DNA from: Lunularia cruciata
Lineage: Eukaryota; Streptophyta; Marchantiopsida; Lunulariales; Lunulariaceae
DNA length: 64,000 nucleotides
Assembly: GCA_948567375.1 (NCBI GenBank)
Contig: OX419759.1
Location: 3,883,303 to 3,947,302 of the forward strand
Direction: 5' to 3'
The position numbers were made by a program, and so were the translations under genes. The notes beneath the pieces are model-generated. The model did not search any database and was not told the DNA's origin. It worked only from the letters and a program-made list of their open reading frames with translations. Below, one piece after another: positions 36,715-47,277 of this stretch (positions are counted from its first letter, which is position 1; every line of letters starts with the position of its first letter).

Positions 36715-38630
36715 CATGGAATACGGGCATTAGGGCACTCCTAGATATCCATCCGGAGTGGGTCATCTTACAAGTGGATGTTGAGAATGTTTTTAATAGC
36801 ATCTCACGTGCATCCATATTTAGAGAGTTTAGGAAGGCTGGTGGATCCTTGGTTAGTTATATTCCTATTGTGCGGTCTTTTTATGGCTCTCTTGCCTCCC
36901 TTTACTACCAACACGGTTGTTCATAAGAGGGAGTCATTGTCTTGAAGTCAATTGTTGGTATACGTTAGGGAGATCTTTTAGCGGGGCTCTTATTTGCCAT
37001 GGTTCACTATAGAGCTCTCCTATCTATTACTTTGGCAATGTCAGGTTGTGTATTTCACTCCTTGGCAAAAGATACACATAGCATGTGCCATGTAGATCAG
37101 ATTAGGTAAGCCTTTGACCACTTGACTATCGAGCTACATCTAGTGGGCTTGAGAGTCAAGGTATCAAAGTGCAATGCATGGTCCTTTTTAGGTATCCCTC
37201 CCCGCCTTGAGCTTCCAAAAGGGTGTATCACATCTATAGATGGACTACATGTTCTTGGAGTGCCAATAGGATCTGAGGATTTTTTCACATGCTTCTTAGA
37301 CATTGTTCTTGGAGAGGATGTTCTCCATGTAGATGACCTTTAGTTACTAGGAGATGCGCAAGTGGCATTTGGTATACTCTCCTCTAGTATTCCTCATCGA
37401 CTGACTTACCTCATACGCACAATTCCCTCACTCCTCACACTTCCTATCACGCTTGAGAGCCTTTGATAGGAGGATTATGGAAGTCTTTGGTGATATTATT
37501 GGACCAAGGACTTTTGAGTGTGAGATAGGAGATTTGGCAAGTAGACGGATGGCTTTGCCGATCTCGTGTAGAGGGAATGGCTTGCTATCTATGGAGGAGA
37601 CAACACCTATAGCATTTTTGGGGAGTTGTGCTCTCTTGGCACCCCTACTTTCCTCTCATTTTGTGGTTGTTGATAGGCTAATTTTGAAGACTTATGTGGC
37701 AGAGGTGGAGGAGAGGTTCTATTCTCTCCATATGCTATTACGGCATACGAGAGAAAGTCTATCACCACGAGCACAAGAGTACTTTCCATCTTTTGCTTCA
37801 TTATCATCAGACTTTCTCTACAACAATGAGTTTTTGCCTAGGTTTGGTCCACCCATATACATCTTTATTACTCATTTGTGAGTGTGGTTCTACACTAGAT
37901 GCAGCAACGGTCCATATGGCATGATGTCCTTTTGGGGGACAGAGTATAGTTACCCATGTTGCTATTAGGGACATTGTGTTTGCTATGGCACAAGAGAGTG
38001 GATACTTGGCTTGGAGAGGAGCATTTGTATGCTTTGCAAATGACACATGTCAAGGCAAATTTATACTTGGTCCGAGATGATCAAGTGATAGTAGCGGATG
38101 TTATGGTTACGAACCCTACGTGGGATATAGTTTTGGAGGAAGTGATTACCCATCACCCTAGATGGGTGGTGAGTGCAACAGCATGTCGTAATGTCTCCAA
38201 GTATAGGGGCATGCAATGGGATCATCTCTTTGTTCCTCTAGCCTTGGAGTTATATAGAGCGATAGACACGACGTTTGACACATTTGTCAAGGAGTGCATG
38301 AGAGCTTATCATGTTAGGAGCCAAGGGTACCACTCTCACTCTCATATTTTGTAGCATGTTTTAGGTAGTATGTGACCATTGTTCTACAAAGGGCAGTGGA
38401 TGTGCAATCCATAGGAGAGCAATCACACTAGGTGATGCTTCTTAAGATGATCCTGTTGTTTGTAGACCATACGACTAGCATAGCTCAAATATCTTAGTTG
38501 TAGTAGGGCAGATTTCTCATATAGACTTTGTTGGGACCTAGCACCATTTTACCTTTCTCGTCTCTCCCTTGTACGGCTTGATGGGATCTTCCCATCCTTC
38601 GTTATCTACGTGGTCGCCTTTTTCCCCAAA
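36715..38630 (+). mobile_element. LINE copy 2: RT, CCHC motif, endonuclease-like region, 3' tail
   Basis: The best copy of the family, cut off at its 5' end within RT. Pieces in order: ILQVDVENVFNSISRASIF (RT block around the first Asp), a stop then GDLLAG in place of QGDPLAG, LAKDTH in place of the Asp-Asp block, VKVSKCNAWSFLGIPP, VLGVPIGSEDFF, then RRIMEVFGDIIGP. Beyond a frame change lie C-x-C-x9-H-x3-C (37,877-37,927, one stop inside), then VIVADVMVTNPTWD and WDHLFVPLALELYRAID, ending at 38,352-38,354. The Asp-Pro layout followed by a conserved Lys-Tyr segment resembles a restriction-like endonuclease. A 3' UTR closes with a tail at 38,531-38,627 ending CGCCTTTTTCCCC without poly(A). Confidence 0.75.
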
Positions 38631-39464
38631 GGGGGAAGAAATGGCAATCAAGTTGAAATGCCAAATAAAGGCATGTAATCATAGTCCATCCAAGGTTGAC
38701 TTTTTTCTTTTCATACTTAAATAGATTACTCTATAAGCAATAAAAATGGCTGAAAGTGAGGACCCTTAATCTGACCTCAAATACAATACGGGTTCCAAAA
38801 ATCCCTTTCCAGCGTCCGTAAATTATTGTACGGGAGGTCAAACCCTAATCCTGTAAATTGATACGGGGTTCATTGAAGAGAATTCATTAATTTTTCGAGG
38901 AAGGCTCCTGTAGCCTTTAGAAACGTTACGGTACTTGAAGTCGTGCCCTTTAAATATTTACAGTCACGGGTGGTCCATTCACCTTATCTTTTATCTGTCT
39001 AAAATATAGCCCGAAAATATATGACCCAAAAGAAACCATCTCGAACCCTAGATATTTATGGGCAACTTCATAAATGTTTCTGTTTTGGTTTACAAGTCCT
39101 ATAGAAAAGATTTACGGGAATGCACAATTCCTGTCACATATTCTTGAGACCTCTCTATGGGGTTCAATAGGGGTTTTCAAATTCCAGATTTTCAGAATTT
39201 TATAAGAAGTGGTATGAAATATGTAAAATATTTAATGGACACTAGTAATCAAGGTTTGAAAATCGAATGGCCTTTAGAAGGTTAGGGTTTGAAAATTTAT
39301 AATAAAATCAAGGTAGATTGATTTTAATTTTATATCACTAGACTCTATAGTAACATGTAAAAAGCTATGGGACATGTTTTCAATTTCCCATAGAGATATT
39401 TATGGCTACAGACATTTTCATTTACTCGTAATAACTCTCTGTACTCTTCCACACTATCCATATA

Positions 39465-39612
39465 TTTTTACATTCTACCCATAAACTAATTTACGGATTC
39501 ATCCAGTACCCATAAATGTTATATATGAAACCCTCTACTTTTTACATTTTACTCATAAACTAATTTACTGATTCCTACGCTACACTAAATGCTATGTTGA
39601 AAACCTCTACTT
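39465..39612 (+). repeat. Tandem duplication, period 74 bp
   Basis: TTTTTACATT with CATAAACTAATTTAC and AACCTCTAC appears at 39,465 and 39,539 with about a fifth of positions changed. Confidence 0.75.
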
Positions 39613-39706
39613 TTAGCTTTTCCGAGGCAATAGGGATCCCGTTAGCAAAAATTCTAGGAGCTCTTGCAGATTGATGCGGGATATGTATGATGACAATGAT
39701 ACAAAG

Positions 39707-39965
39707 AAACAAACAATTGAATATAGCCGATTGCCGCAATTGAGAAATGGATCGACCGCAATATGGTATGAAATTCCGGTATATTTGATAAATCTTTATT
39801 AGAGAATATTAATCAGATGTGAATGGACAAAAAAATATCAAACAAACAATTGGATATGCCGCAATTGAAAAATAGATCACCCACAATATGTTATGGAATT
39901 CTAGGATATTTGATAAATCTTAATTAGAGAGTATTAATCAGATGTGAATGGACAAACAGATATTA
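39707..39965 (+). repeat. Tandem duplication, period 133 bp
   Basis: AAACAAACAATTG starts at 39,707 and 39,840. The copies share GCCGCAATTGA, ATATTTGATAAATCTT and AATCAGATGTGAATGGACAA, and the first carries a small extra piece after AATTG. Confidence 0.85.
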
Positions 39966-40066
39966 ATGCGTCAATCTCACATATATCGTAATCTCACATA
40001 TATCGTGTAGGTCATAAAAATTTGAAATACCTTCCCTTTTTCATAAAGGCCCATTTGAATATCTTT

Positions 40067-40222
40067 GATGTCATATCCCCATCGAGTTCGACTACCTTTC
40101 CGGTGTCATATGCTTGTTTGAGTTTGATTACCTCCTTTCCCCTTGATGTCACATCCCCATCGAGCTTGAATACCTTCTTGGTGCCATATCCATGTTCAAG
40201 TTTGATTACTCTCTCAAGTCCA
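40067..40222 (-). repeat. Coding-like tandem repeat, period 78 bp (26 codons)
   Basis: GATGTCA(T/C)ATCCCCATCGAG starts at 40,067 and 40,145. On the minus strand the two units lie in an open frame of 98 codons (40,308-40,012) and read VIKLEHGYGTKKVFKLDGDV and VIKLKQAYDTGKVVELDGDM. Period divisible by three and conservative substitutions hint that it was once translated. No family recognised. Confidence 0.6.
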
Positions 40223-41753
40223 TAACTTCTGAAGGAAAATTCAGGCTCATTAGTTCTTGATGAGAAAATGTAGTCTCTTGTATGGTTCCTTGATGGCATA
40301 TCCCTCAATCGCTAGAATTCAGTCACTAGTTGACTAATCAACCGATTGGGATTTTAGTTCAAGTAATCATATTACCATGTAACAATTCTGTTGAAACTAA
40401 TAGTTTCACAATTCAATTGCAGCTTGGTCTCGGGCCTTCACAATTGTTTGACGATTCAACTGCACCTTAGTTTGGCCTTTCATATTCTATCCATCCCCTT
40501 TACAAAAATAAACTAGATTTCTTAGGTTGCAAATGAGAGCTGGTATCCAGAGGTATTGGTGGAATACATAATACCTCATACAAGTACTTGGAAAGTGCTA
40601 AGAAAAAAGTTGAAAAATCAATATGCATTCATAGAATTTCAAGAAAGTTTAGAAGAATGGTCAAATGATGAATGGTCTTCTTCCTTTTGAGATTTATATT
40701 CTGGTTGGGATTTGGATATGGAGGAAGGGGAATGGGAATGGAGTGAAGAAGATATGGGTGTGCTTGATGGACTTTTCAAATGGTAGACATTTATAGACAA
40801 TATGCAATACATGAAAGAGAGATATCAAAGTTCTCGCAATATTGGATTTGTATACAAGTTTTTCTCTCTACCTATCCTCTTGCTTTCAAACAACTTGCCT
40901 GGATGATCTATTTTGTGATGTTAGTGAATTTGATTAAGAGCACAATGTCTTCAAGAGAAAGAGGAAGCCTTGACAACACCAAACACCTATATGGCTCCAA
41001 GTGGCATTAGCATTAGATTTTTTGGGGCATAATGGTAATGGAGCTTGCAAGGAGAATGAAACTTATGGGGAATTAGATTAAGGTCCACAAGTAAATTTAT
41101 AGAGAGAGAGTTATCATTGCTACATTCTCCATTCTCAAAAAGGAAGTGCAATGGCCAAGGGTTGTGGAAATAAGTATAATTTCCTTTGTTTTGCACATAA
41201 GGGATTTCTTGGGTGTGTTTGCCTAATGGATGGAACACTTTTTCCTTTGTTTCAAAAACCCATCATTGATGGAGAAGTTATATGTGTTGGAAGGGGAGTA
41301 ACTCAATTAATGCGCAAGTGATATGTGTTGTGTGTATATACATTGCTACACAATATACATTATTGTGTCAAAAATATATACTATAGGAGCACAACTTACA
41401 TATAAGTCATACATGAACTTTAAAGTGCTACAATAATCAGTTCACTTTTCCACTCAGATCACACTCAAAATAAGTTTGTCCTTTACCCTTTACTCAATAA
41501 TGTGCCAACAATTGAGCATTGATTACAACCAAGCCACACCCACTCTAACTAAGAGACTCTAGGTGGCACTAGTTGACCTTTATACACCATAGCTAGGAAT
41601 TCAAAGGCTCAACATCAGAGAAGTGAGCATTTTGGAGCTGCAATTCAAAAGCTCTAAATGGCTCACTTGGTGCACATTCATATTTTTTCCTATGCAAACT
41701 CAAATCTACTCTCTTCCTGGGTATGAGAATGCTTGTTGGAGATCGTATCAATC

Positions 41754-41799
41754 CATGGAGGTCAAAAGCTTCTAAAATTATAAGCTTTTGACCTCCATG
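41754..41799. repeat. Perfect 18-bp inverted repeat, 10-nt loop
   Basis: CATGGAGGTCAAAAGCTT at 41,754-41,771 is exactly reverse-complemented at 41,782-41,799. It sits two bases from the next hairpin. Confidence 0.95.
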
Positions 41800-41800
41800 T

Positions 41801-41874
41801 GCCAAGGAGGGTATGTCTAGAGAAGATACACTAGCCAATAGAGGTGTATATTCTCTAAACATACCCTCCTTGGC
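41801..41874. repeat. 31-bp inverted repeat, 12-nt loop
   Basis: Arm 41,801-41,831 (starts GCCAAGGAGGGTATGT) pairs with 41,844-41,874 with two mismatches in 31. With the hairpin just to its left it makes a two-stem structure of about 120 bp. Confidence 0.95.
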
Positions 41875-42494
41875 CGGTGAAACTATGTGCATTTCATCCT
41901 CTTCACCCACCTATTGGAGAGATTCAATTAACTTCTTATCCCCAAATTTACAAGGGCAATGGGAGATATATTAGCTCTACTCCCAAATAATGCATCCATC
42001 CTCAAATAATACGGACATAAATTGTTTATTTTATCTTTGATTTTTCCACCATGTTTGATCTCTTTGTTAGTGAGTTCTTGCAAGTGAGTATGTCCTTCTC
42101 ATTACAAGAAATTTTTTAAGACTTCAAAAACTTTGCTTGTTTCTTCATCAATTTCAATCTTGTCATGGATAATGGAGATTGATCACCCTAAACTCACTAG
42201 AAAAGTTGCCATGTAATTGAATGTTTTAGTCTTCTAGATGGGTTTCTTGCTAGTGCACCCATGGATTTGTTTAAAGTGCTTAGGATCTTCTAGATAATCC
42301 AAAATTTGGCTATAGTGATGAGATGCCAATCTGAACTTTTCATCATCTTTTTCTTCTCTTTTACTCTTTTTTGGATTAGAAATGACAAGTGCAATGCACG
42401 TTGGTTTACTCAATGGAGTGATAGGAAGAATTGCTCCTTTTCTTGCATGAGCTATAGATGGCCTCGATGATGGTGTGGAGCAAGCCATTTTCAA

Positions 42495-45400
42495 AAGCTC
42501 TACAAATCCAAGTGCAAGAATGAAACTACTTGTGTATGCAAGATGAGATTATGGTGGAGACCAACAAGAGAACATAATCTATGTATGAATGAGTTTGTTG
42601 TTTACTTGTATCTATAGGATCAACCAACTCCATATTCACTAATTCACTAATCGGTCAAATTTCCAGGAGTGAATGCTCAAAGTTGGCACACAATGAATGT
42701 TTCCATGCAAGTACCATAACAATATGAACACCTCAAGAATTCTCTTGAGATTGCATTGTGTATATCCTCTCTACCTTAGCATCTGCACACAAACCAATCA
42801 AATTTGAGTTTGGAGAGCTTTGATCTTCCCAAATTGAATTCAAATAGCTTTTATTGCTTTAACCATATTTCTAATTGACCTTAGTCCTCTCCTAATTTTC
42901 TTTCATTATTTTAGTCTAATTTTTGTCCCACAAGTGTTTGAATTCCATTTGATTTAACAAAAATCTTACTATAAGTATTTGAATCCCATCTATGACACGA
43001 GACACTTGTATTTTTAATGCTTACATATGGCATGGCTATATGCATTTTCATTAATACACTTGACTTGACATCCTTGCCCAAAACTTCCGTTAAGCTATAT
43101 TTCAACAGAGTCCTAACTTTGAAATGACCTCTTATAACTATCAATAACTTGTTACTAAATTTTATAGGAAATTCATTTTTACATGAATTTTTGGTTATGG
43201 GTCAATTAGAGAATTTTCATCACATGTCTTATAGCCGTTAGCATATTGTATCTTTCAGAATTGAAACCTCCTAATAAATATGTATGAATTTGAGATTAAA
43301 GTTATAATTAGGTGTTGATATGGTAACTGTGCATACATACTACACTAAGCATACTTATGCATTTGAGATTAAAGTCATAATTAGGTTTTGATATGGTATA
43401 TGACTATACTAGAGTATTGTAATACCAATAGGTAGGCATATCATCTAGAGGTGAAAATTGGCTTGGTAACATCTAGAAGGATGTTGTGTACAATGTGCTA
43501 AGTAGAAAAAAGTAGTAGTAGGAGAAAAAATAAAGGTATCACCAAAAGAGTACTTCTACTAATAGGGCATAATAAAAAAATAGCCTAAAAACTTTAGAGC
43601 CAATTTTGGAGGCCTAAACAAATGAATTAGGCCTCAAAATGAAAAGATTTTTGTCACCCTTTAAGGAAATTAGGCTTGCCTTCTCCCTTTGATGATTCAT
43701 CTTATTGAGAGCTTCCCAATGGTACCTCATCCATGCAATCCTAAGCTCACTATAAGAAGATTCCTTAAAGATTCTCTTTGGTCAAACCTATTTGACCAAC
43801 TAGATAGGATAAGGATTGACATGTCACCCACCCAAGCAACTAATCTAAGGGTGGAGCTTGCGGATAGGTTACCAATCCATGTATCTGATCCAAGGGTGGA
43901 GCTTCCTTTGAGGAGATCCTCCTTGCTATATAATAGAGAAAGGTGCACCTTTGGGGCATCGGAGTATTGAGTGTGAAGTTGGTGTTTCCTCTCTTATCTC
44001 TTGGAGAGTTCTCTTGTCCTTGGAGTATTACAAGTATACACAGTGAAACATGATGATACATATAATTTATATAAGTTACTTATCATAATATTATATCAAT
44101 ATTAGTATAATGAATTTTTTAATCATTTATATAATAAAAAGAAAAATAGATTTAATTTCTGAATTATCACACATAGTAGATAATTGCAAACTAACATGAA
44201 CTACTTTACATGCCACGATGTAAATTCATTGATGGATATGAAATCTAAAGCCTAGTGTAAAATCAATTGTAAAATATATTAGTGTATTCATCATACTTTC
44301 TCAATTATATGGTTTTAGGAATCATTGGGTATGGGTATGGGTATCTAACTACTTAGTGTCAAGCACAGTTACCATTCACTAGCTAAAAGAATCCATGGAA
44401 AGTTGATGACCTCATCAACTATCTGTAAATTTATTTCTTGAACTTTGATTAATAATCTTGTTGATTTAGGTTTTGAAACTTATAAGTTTGTAGTGAATCT
44501 AGAGTCATTTGAGATCTAAGTCTTTCATGAAGCTACCGGAACTAATGAAGCTAATTGAAGGTAAATTTAAGTTAAAGTTACCATATAAATAAGACCACAT
44601 ATTATTGGCATACAATGTAATGATTATTAGAAAACCTTAAATCAAATTTTGTTGCTATCTTATCTTGATACTGATATATATCATAAATAAATATTTAAGC
44701 TAGTATAGTTTAAATCTAATTTTGGAACCAATACCTATAAAATTTGATTTTGTACATTATTAAAAATTATTATGGTATATTATAAGAAATATAATTATTT
44801 TATTAAAAAAAATTCTAGAATGTATAGATCTGCATAGAGAAATTGGTATTATATTATAGCTTAGACTAGTATAGATCAATTATCTTAGGAATCGGTTGGG
44901 GACAACTTTTTTTAGTTGGGAGACATACACACATGTGACATGATATTGCAAATTGATATGATGTCCAAGTCAGCACGTATATGATTCGAATTGCAGCCAA
45001 GGTTAGTATAACCATGGTTCATATTCTCACTTGGATTTAGCAGACCCTACACCTTGAAAGGTGATCTTGCTGCAAATTTTTTGTGAAGATTTTATAGATA
45101 TCTTGCATTAATTGGTCCAGTGCTCGAATGTTCAAATAACTCAATTCTTGATTACTTGAACATGAGCAAACAAGCAGATGTTGGAACGGAATGGTATCTA
45201 ACTTCAAATACATGTATTTCTGATTAGCTAGAAAGACTATTTTACCACTTCAAAATCTACCTGCACCACAACCGACAACTTGCAAGGACATCGCTCTTCT
45301 TCTACAACAAAAAAGTTTCAAACGGATAGTATATGTTCACGCCTAAACATATTAAACCTTTCGCTATATCACATGGCTACGAAGAGGTTCAACTTGGACT

Positions 45401-47277
45401 TCTGTTTCACTCTTATTTAGTAGGACATAGTTTATCTCTCTAAGTTCTTGTCTGGAGCTTTCATCAATATATACTAAGAAGAAAGTTCATGTAGTGTGAC
45501 TAGTCAAGACCAGGTCTTCCGTTATGAATATTTTGTTAGAGAGAATAATAGGTTACACAGAATTGAGGAAAATTCCAACAGAGCTGGGAGCAAATTAGAG
45601 AGAAGAGAATTTTGGAGATGCGGAGAAGTGCAAACAATTCCTGAAATATCGGGAGGAAATTAGAGAGATGAGAATTTTGAAAAAGTACGCGCAAGACGAG
45701 TCCAGAAGAAGTGAGAAAGAGGACAATTCTAGGAGAGTCAAGATGAAGTTAGAATGGAAATATCTTAGTTATAAGTATATTTGACGCCTATGTGAGTTCT
45801 TTTTTACCAAAAGGATCCCATGTGCATGTGCGACATCATATCACATGTGGTATCATTAATGATCGCACGGGAGCCACATGTGATAAGACGTGTTTAAGAT
45901 ATTTAATGTTGTATATGGTTTATATTTATAATTCACAACCTTCTTCAATTAAATTATGCCAATTTATTTGAAAATTATATAAATTAATGGCTTTACCGTA
46001 CATATTATATAATCCATGTTAGTTGCTTTTCCTAGTTGATTGATTTTATTTTAGCTCAAGTTTGGCCTAACTAACCTCATGGAAGATATGTAGCTTCAAT
46101 TACCTTTGTGAGTGTATTGTAGCTTTAGTTAGTCTTTCTTTAAATTACTTTAAATCCGAATAGATCTTCAAATTTAGAAAAAAGAAGGATATCCAAATGT
46201 AGAATAGGATGTCTCTATACTTTTTTATACAGGTATATACTCAACCCTTTTGAACCGTTTATCAGAAAACATCTTAATGATATAATCAGACCCAAATCAA
46301 ACCTTAATAAATTGAGGAACTTTCTTAGTATCTCGTGATGGATGCAAAGATATAAATAACCTTGAACTTTAATATTTAAAATGTATAAAAGATCAGAATT
46401 ATATTCAAGAAGTAATACTAATAAATATACTAAAATTTATCAAAACATGAAATAATCATTATTGTAAATTCTTATTGACGGTGAAGGATAAACTCTAGAA
46501 AAAGAAGTTCGGAATAAATTAATAAGACAAATGGTAATGTAATTCGCATTGAATCTGAGAATTACTCCAAATGTACCTAAAACACCAATAGTAATCCTAA
46601 ATAGTACTAATATATAGAATAAAGCACTTGATTTTGTAGAGTAAATGTAACATCCTTCTTTTACTAATCCGTAATGTACATTAGGTAAATGTAGAAGAGG
46701 TTACTTAAGCGCTTGCGGTTTCCAAATCAAGCTTTGATATATTTTAAACGCGAGATGAGATAGAGTAAAACGTATAAAGTCCATGAAATATAGCTTATGT
46801 CAGTTATTATTTGGAAATAGGAACCCAAGAAACATATTTTGACCCAAATTATGAGATAATTCATTCATGCTATGTGATGACGTCAAACTCATTAAGCTTG
46901 ACAATCATCTCCAATTCACGATAAATTTCGCTAATGACGTATCAAAGTCATTCAGAACTTTCGACGGCTAGAAAACATGAAATCACAGTAACTGACGAAA
47001 CAAGAAAGGGCCCCGCATCCAGCGCTTCGTCATTCTCGAATCAAAAGTGCACAGATTTGGACGGAACTAAGGACGGAAGTCATTCCCGAGAGTACAAGCA
47101 AAGCTTGAGCAAATTACAGTAGGGTTTGGTTGCTTCAGCTCCAGGGCTGTACGTCTCACAGACTCTTCTCCCCCTCTCTGCTTGCCCCGATTCTCTCTCG
47201 TTTGTTCTACTCTGATCGATCGCGCTCAAGCTTTACGAATCACAACGTTTGTCTCTAGAGCATCTGATTGTGCCATC
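42495..47277. other. No gene; AT-rich with small repeats
   Basis: 42.5-46.9 kb is strongly AT-rich. A two-copy repeat (TTTGAGATTAAAGT, ATAATTAGGT, TTGATATGGTA) lies at about 43,289 and 43,362. An inverted repeat TATCACATGTGG / CCACATGTGATA lies at 45,839-45,850 and 45,874-45,885. From about 46.9 kb composition rises toward the proteasome gene promoter and 5' UTR. Confidence 0.45.

Larger units (their letters stand above)
38631..41592. other. AT-rich, no gene; three local tandem duplications
   Basis: No protein family recognised. The 39.4-40.2 kb part is made largely of diverged two-copy duplications, listed separately. Short open stretches at 40,780-41,010 (+) and 40,987-41,238 (-) match nothing. 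Confidence 0.4.
41593..42494 (-). pseudogene. Decayed MYB/SANT-like (transposon-associated) gene
   Basis: On the minus strand a frame from 42,494 ends HHYSQILDYLEDPKHFKQIHG then TSKKPI and a stop. About 200 bp on, another frame reads KINNLCPYYLRMDALFGSRA (about 41,965-42,035), and a third covers 41,910-41,593. The pair of motifs (an HHY..L.YLE..F..I.G block followed by CP.Y..MDALFG.RANV) recalls the non-catalytic MYB/SANT-like DNA-binding partner encoded by some plant and algal DNA transposons. That assignment rests on memory of the motif pair. Frameshifts and stops show it is dead. Two hairpins lie in its 3' part. Confidence 0.4.

Noticed and set aside
41754-41874. CRISPR-like or tRNA-like structure at the double hairpin
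   Set aside because: The stems differ in sequence, there is no repeat-spacer pattern, and this is plant nuclear DNA; no tRNA boxes are present.
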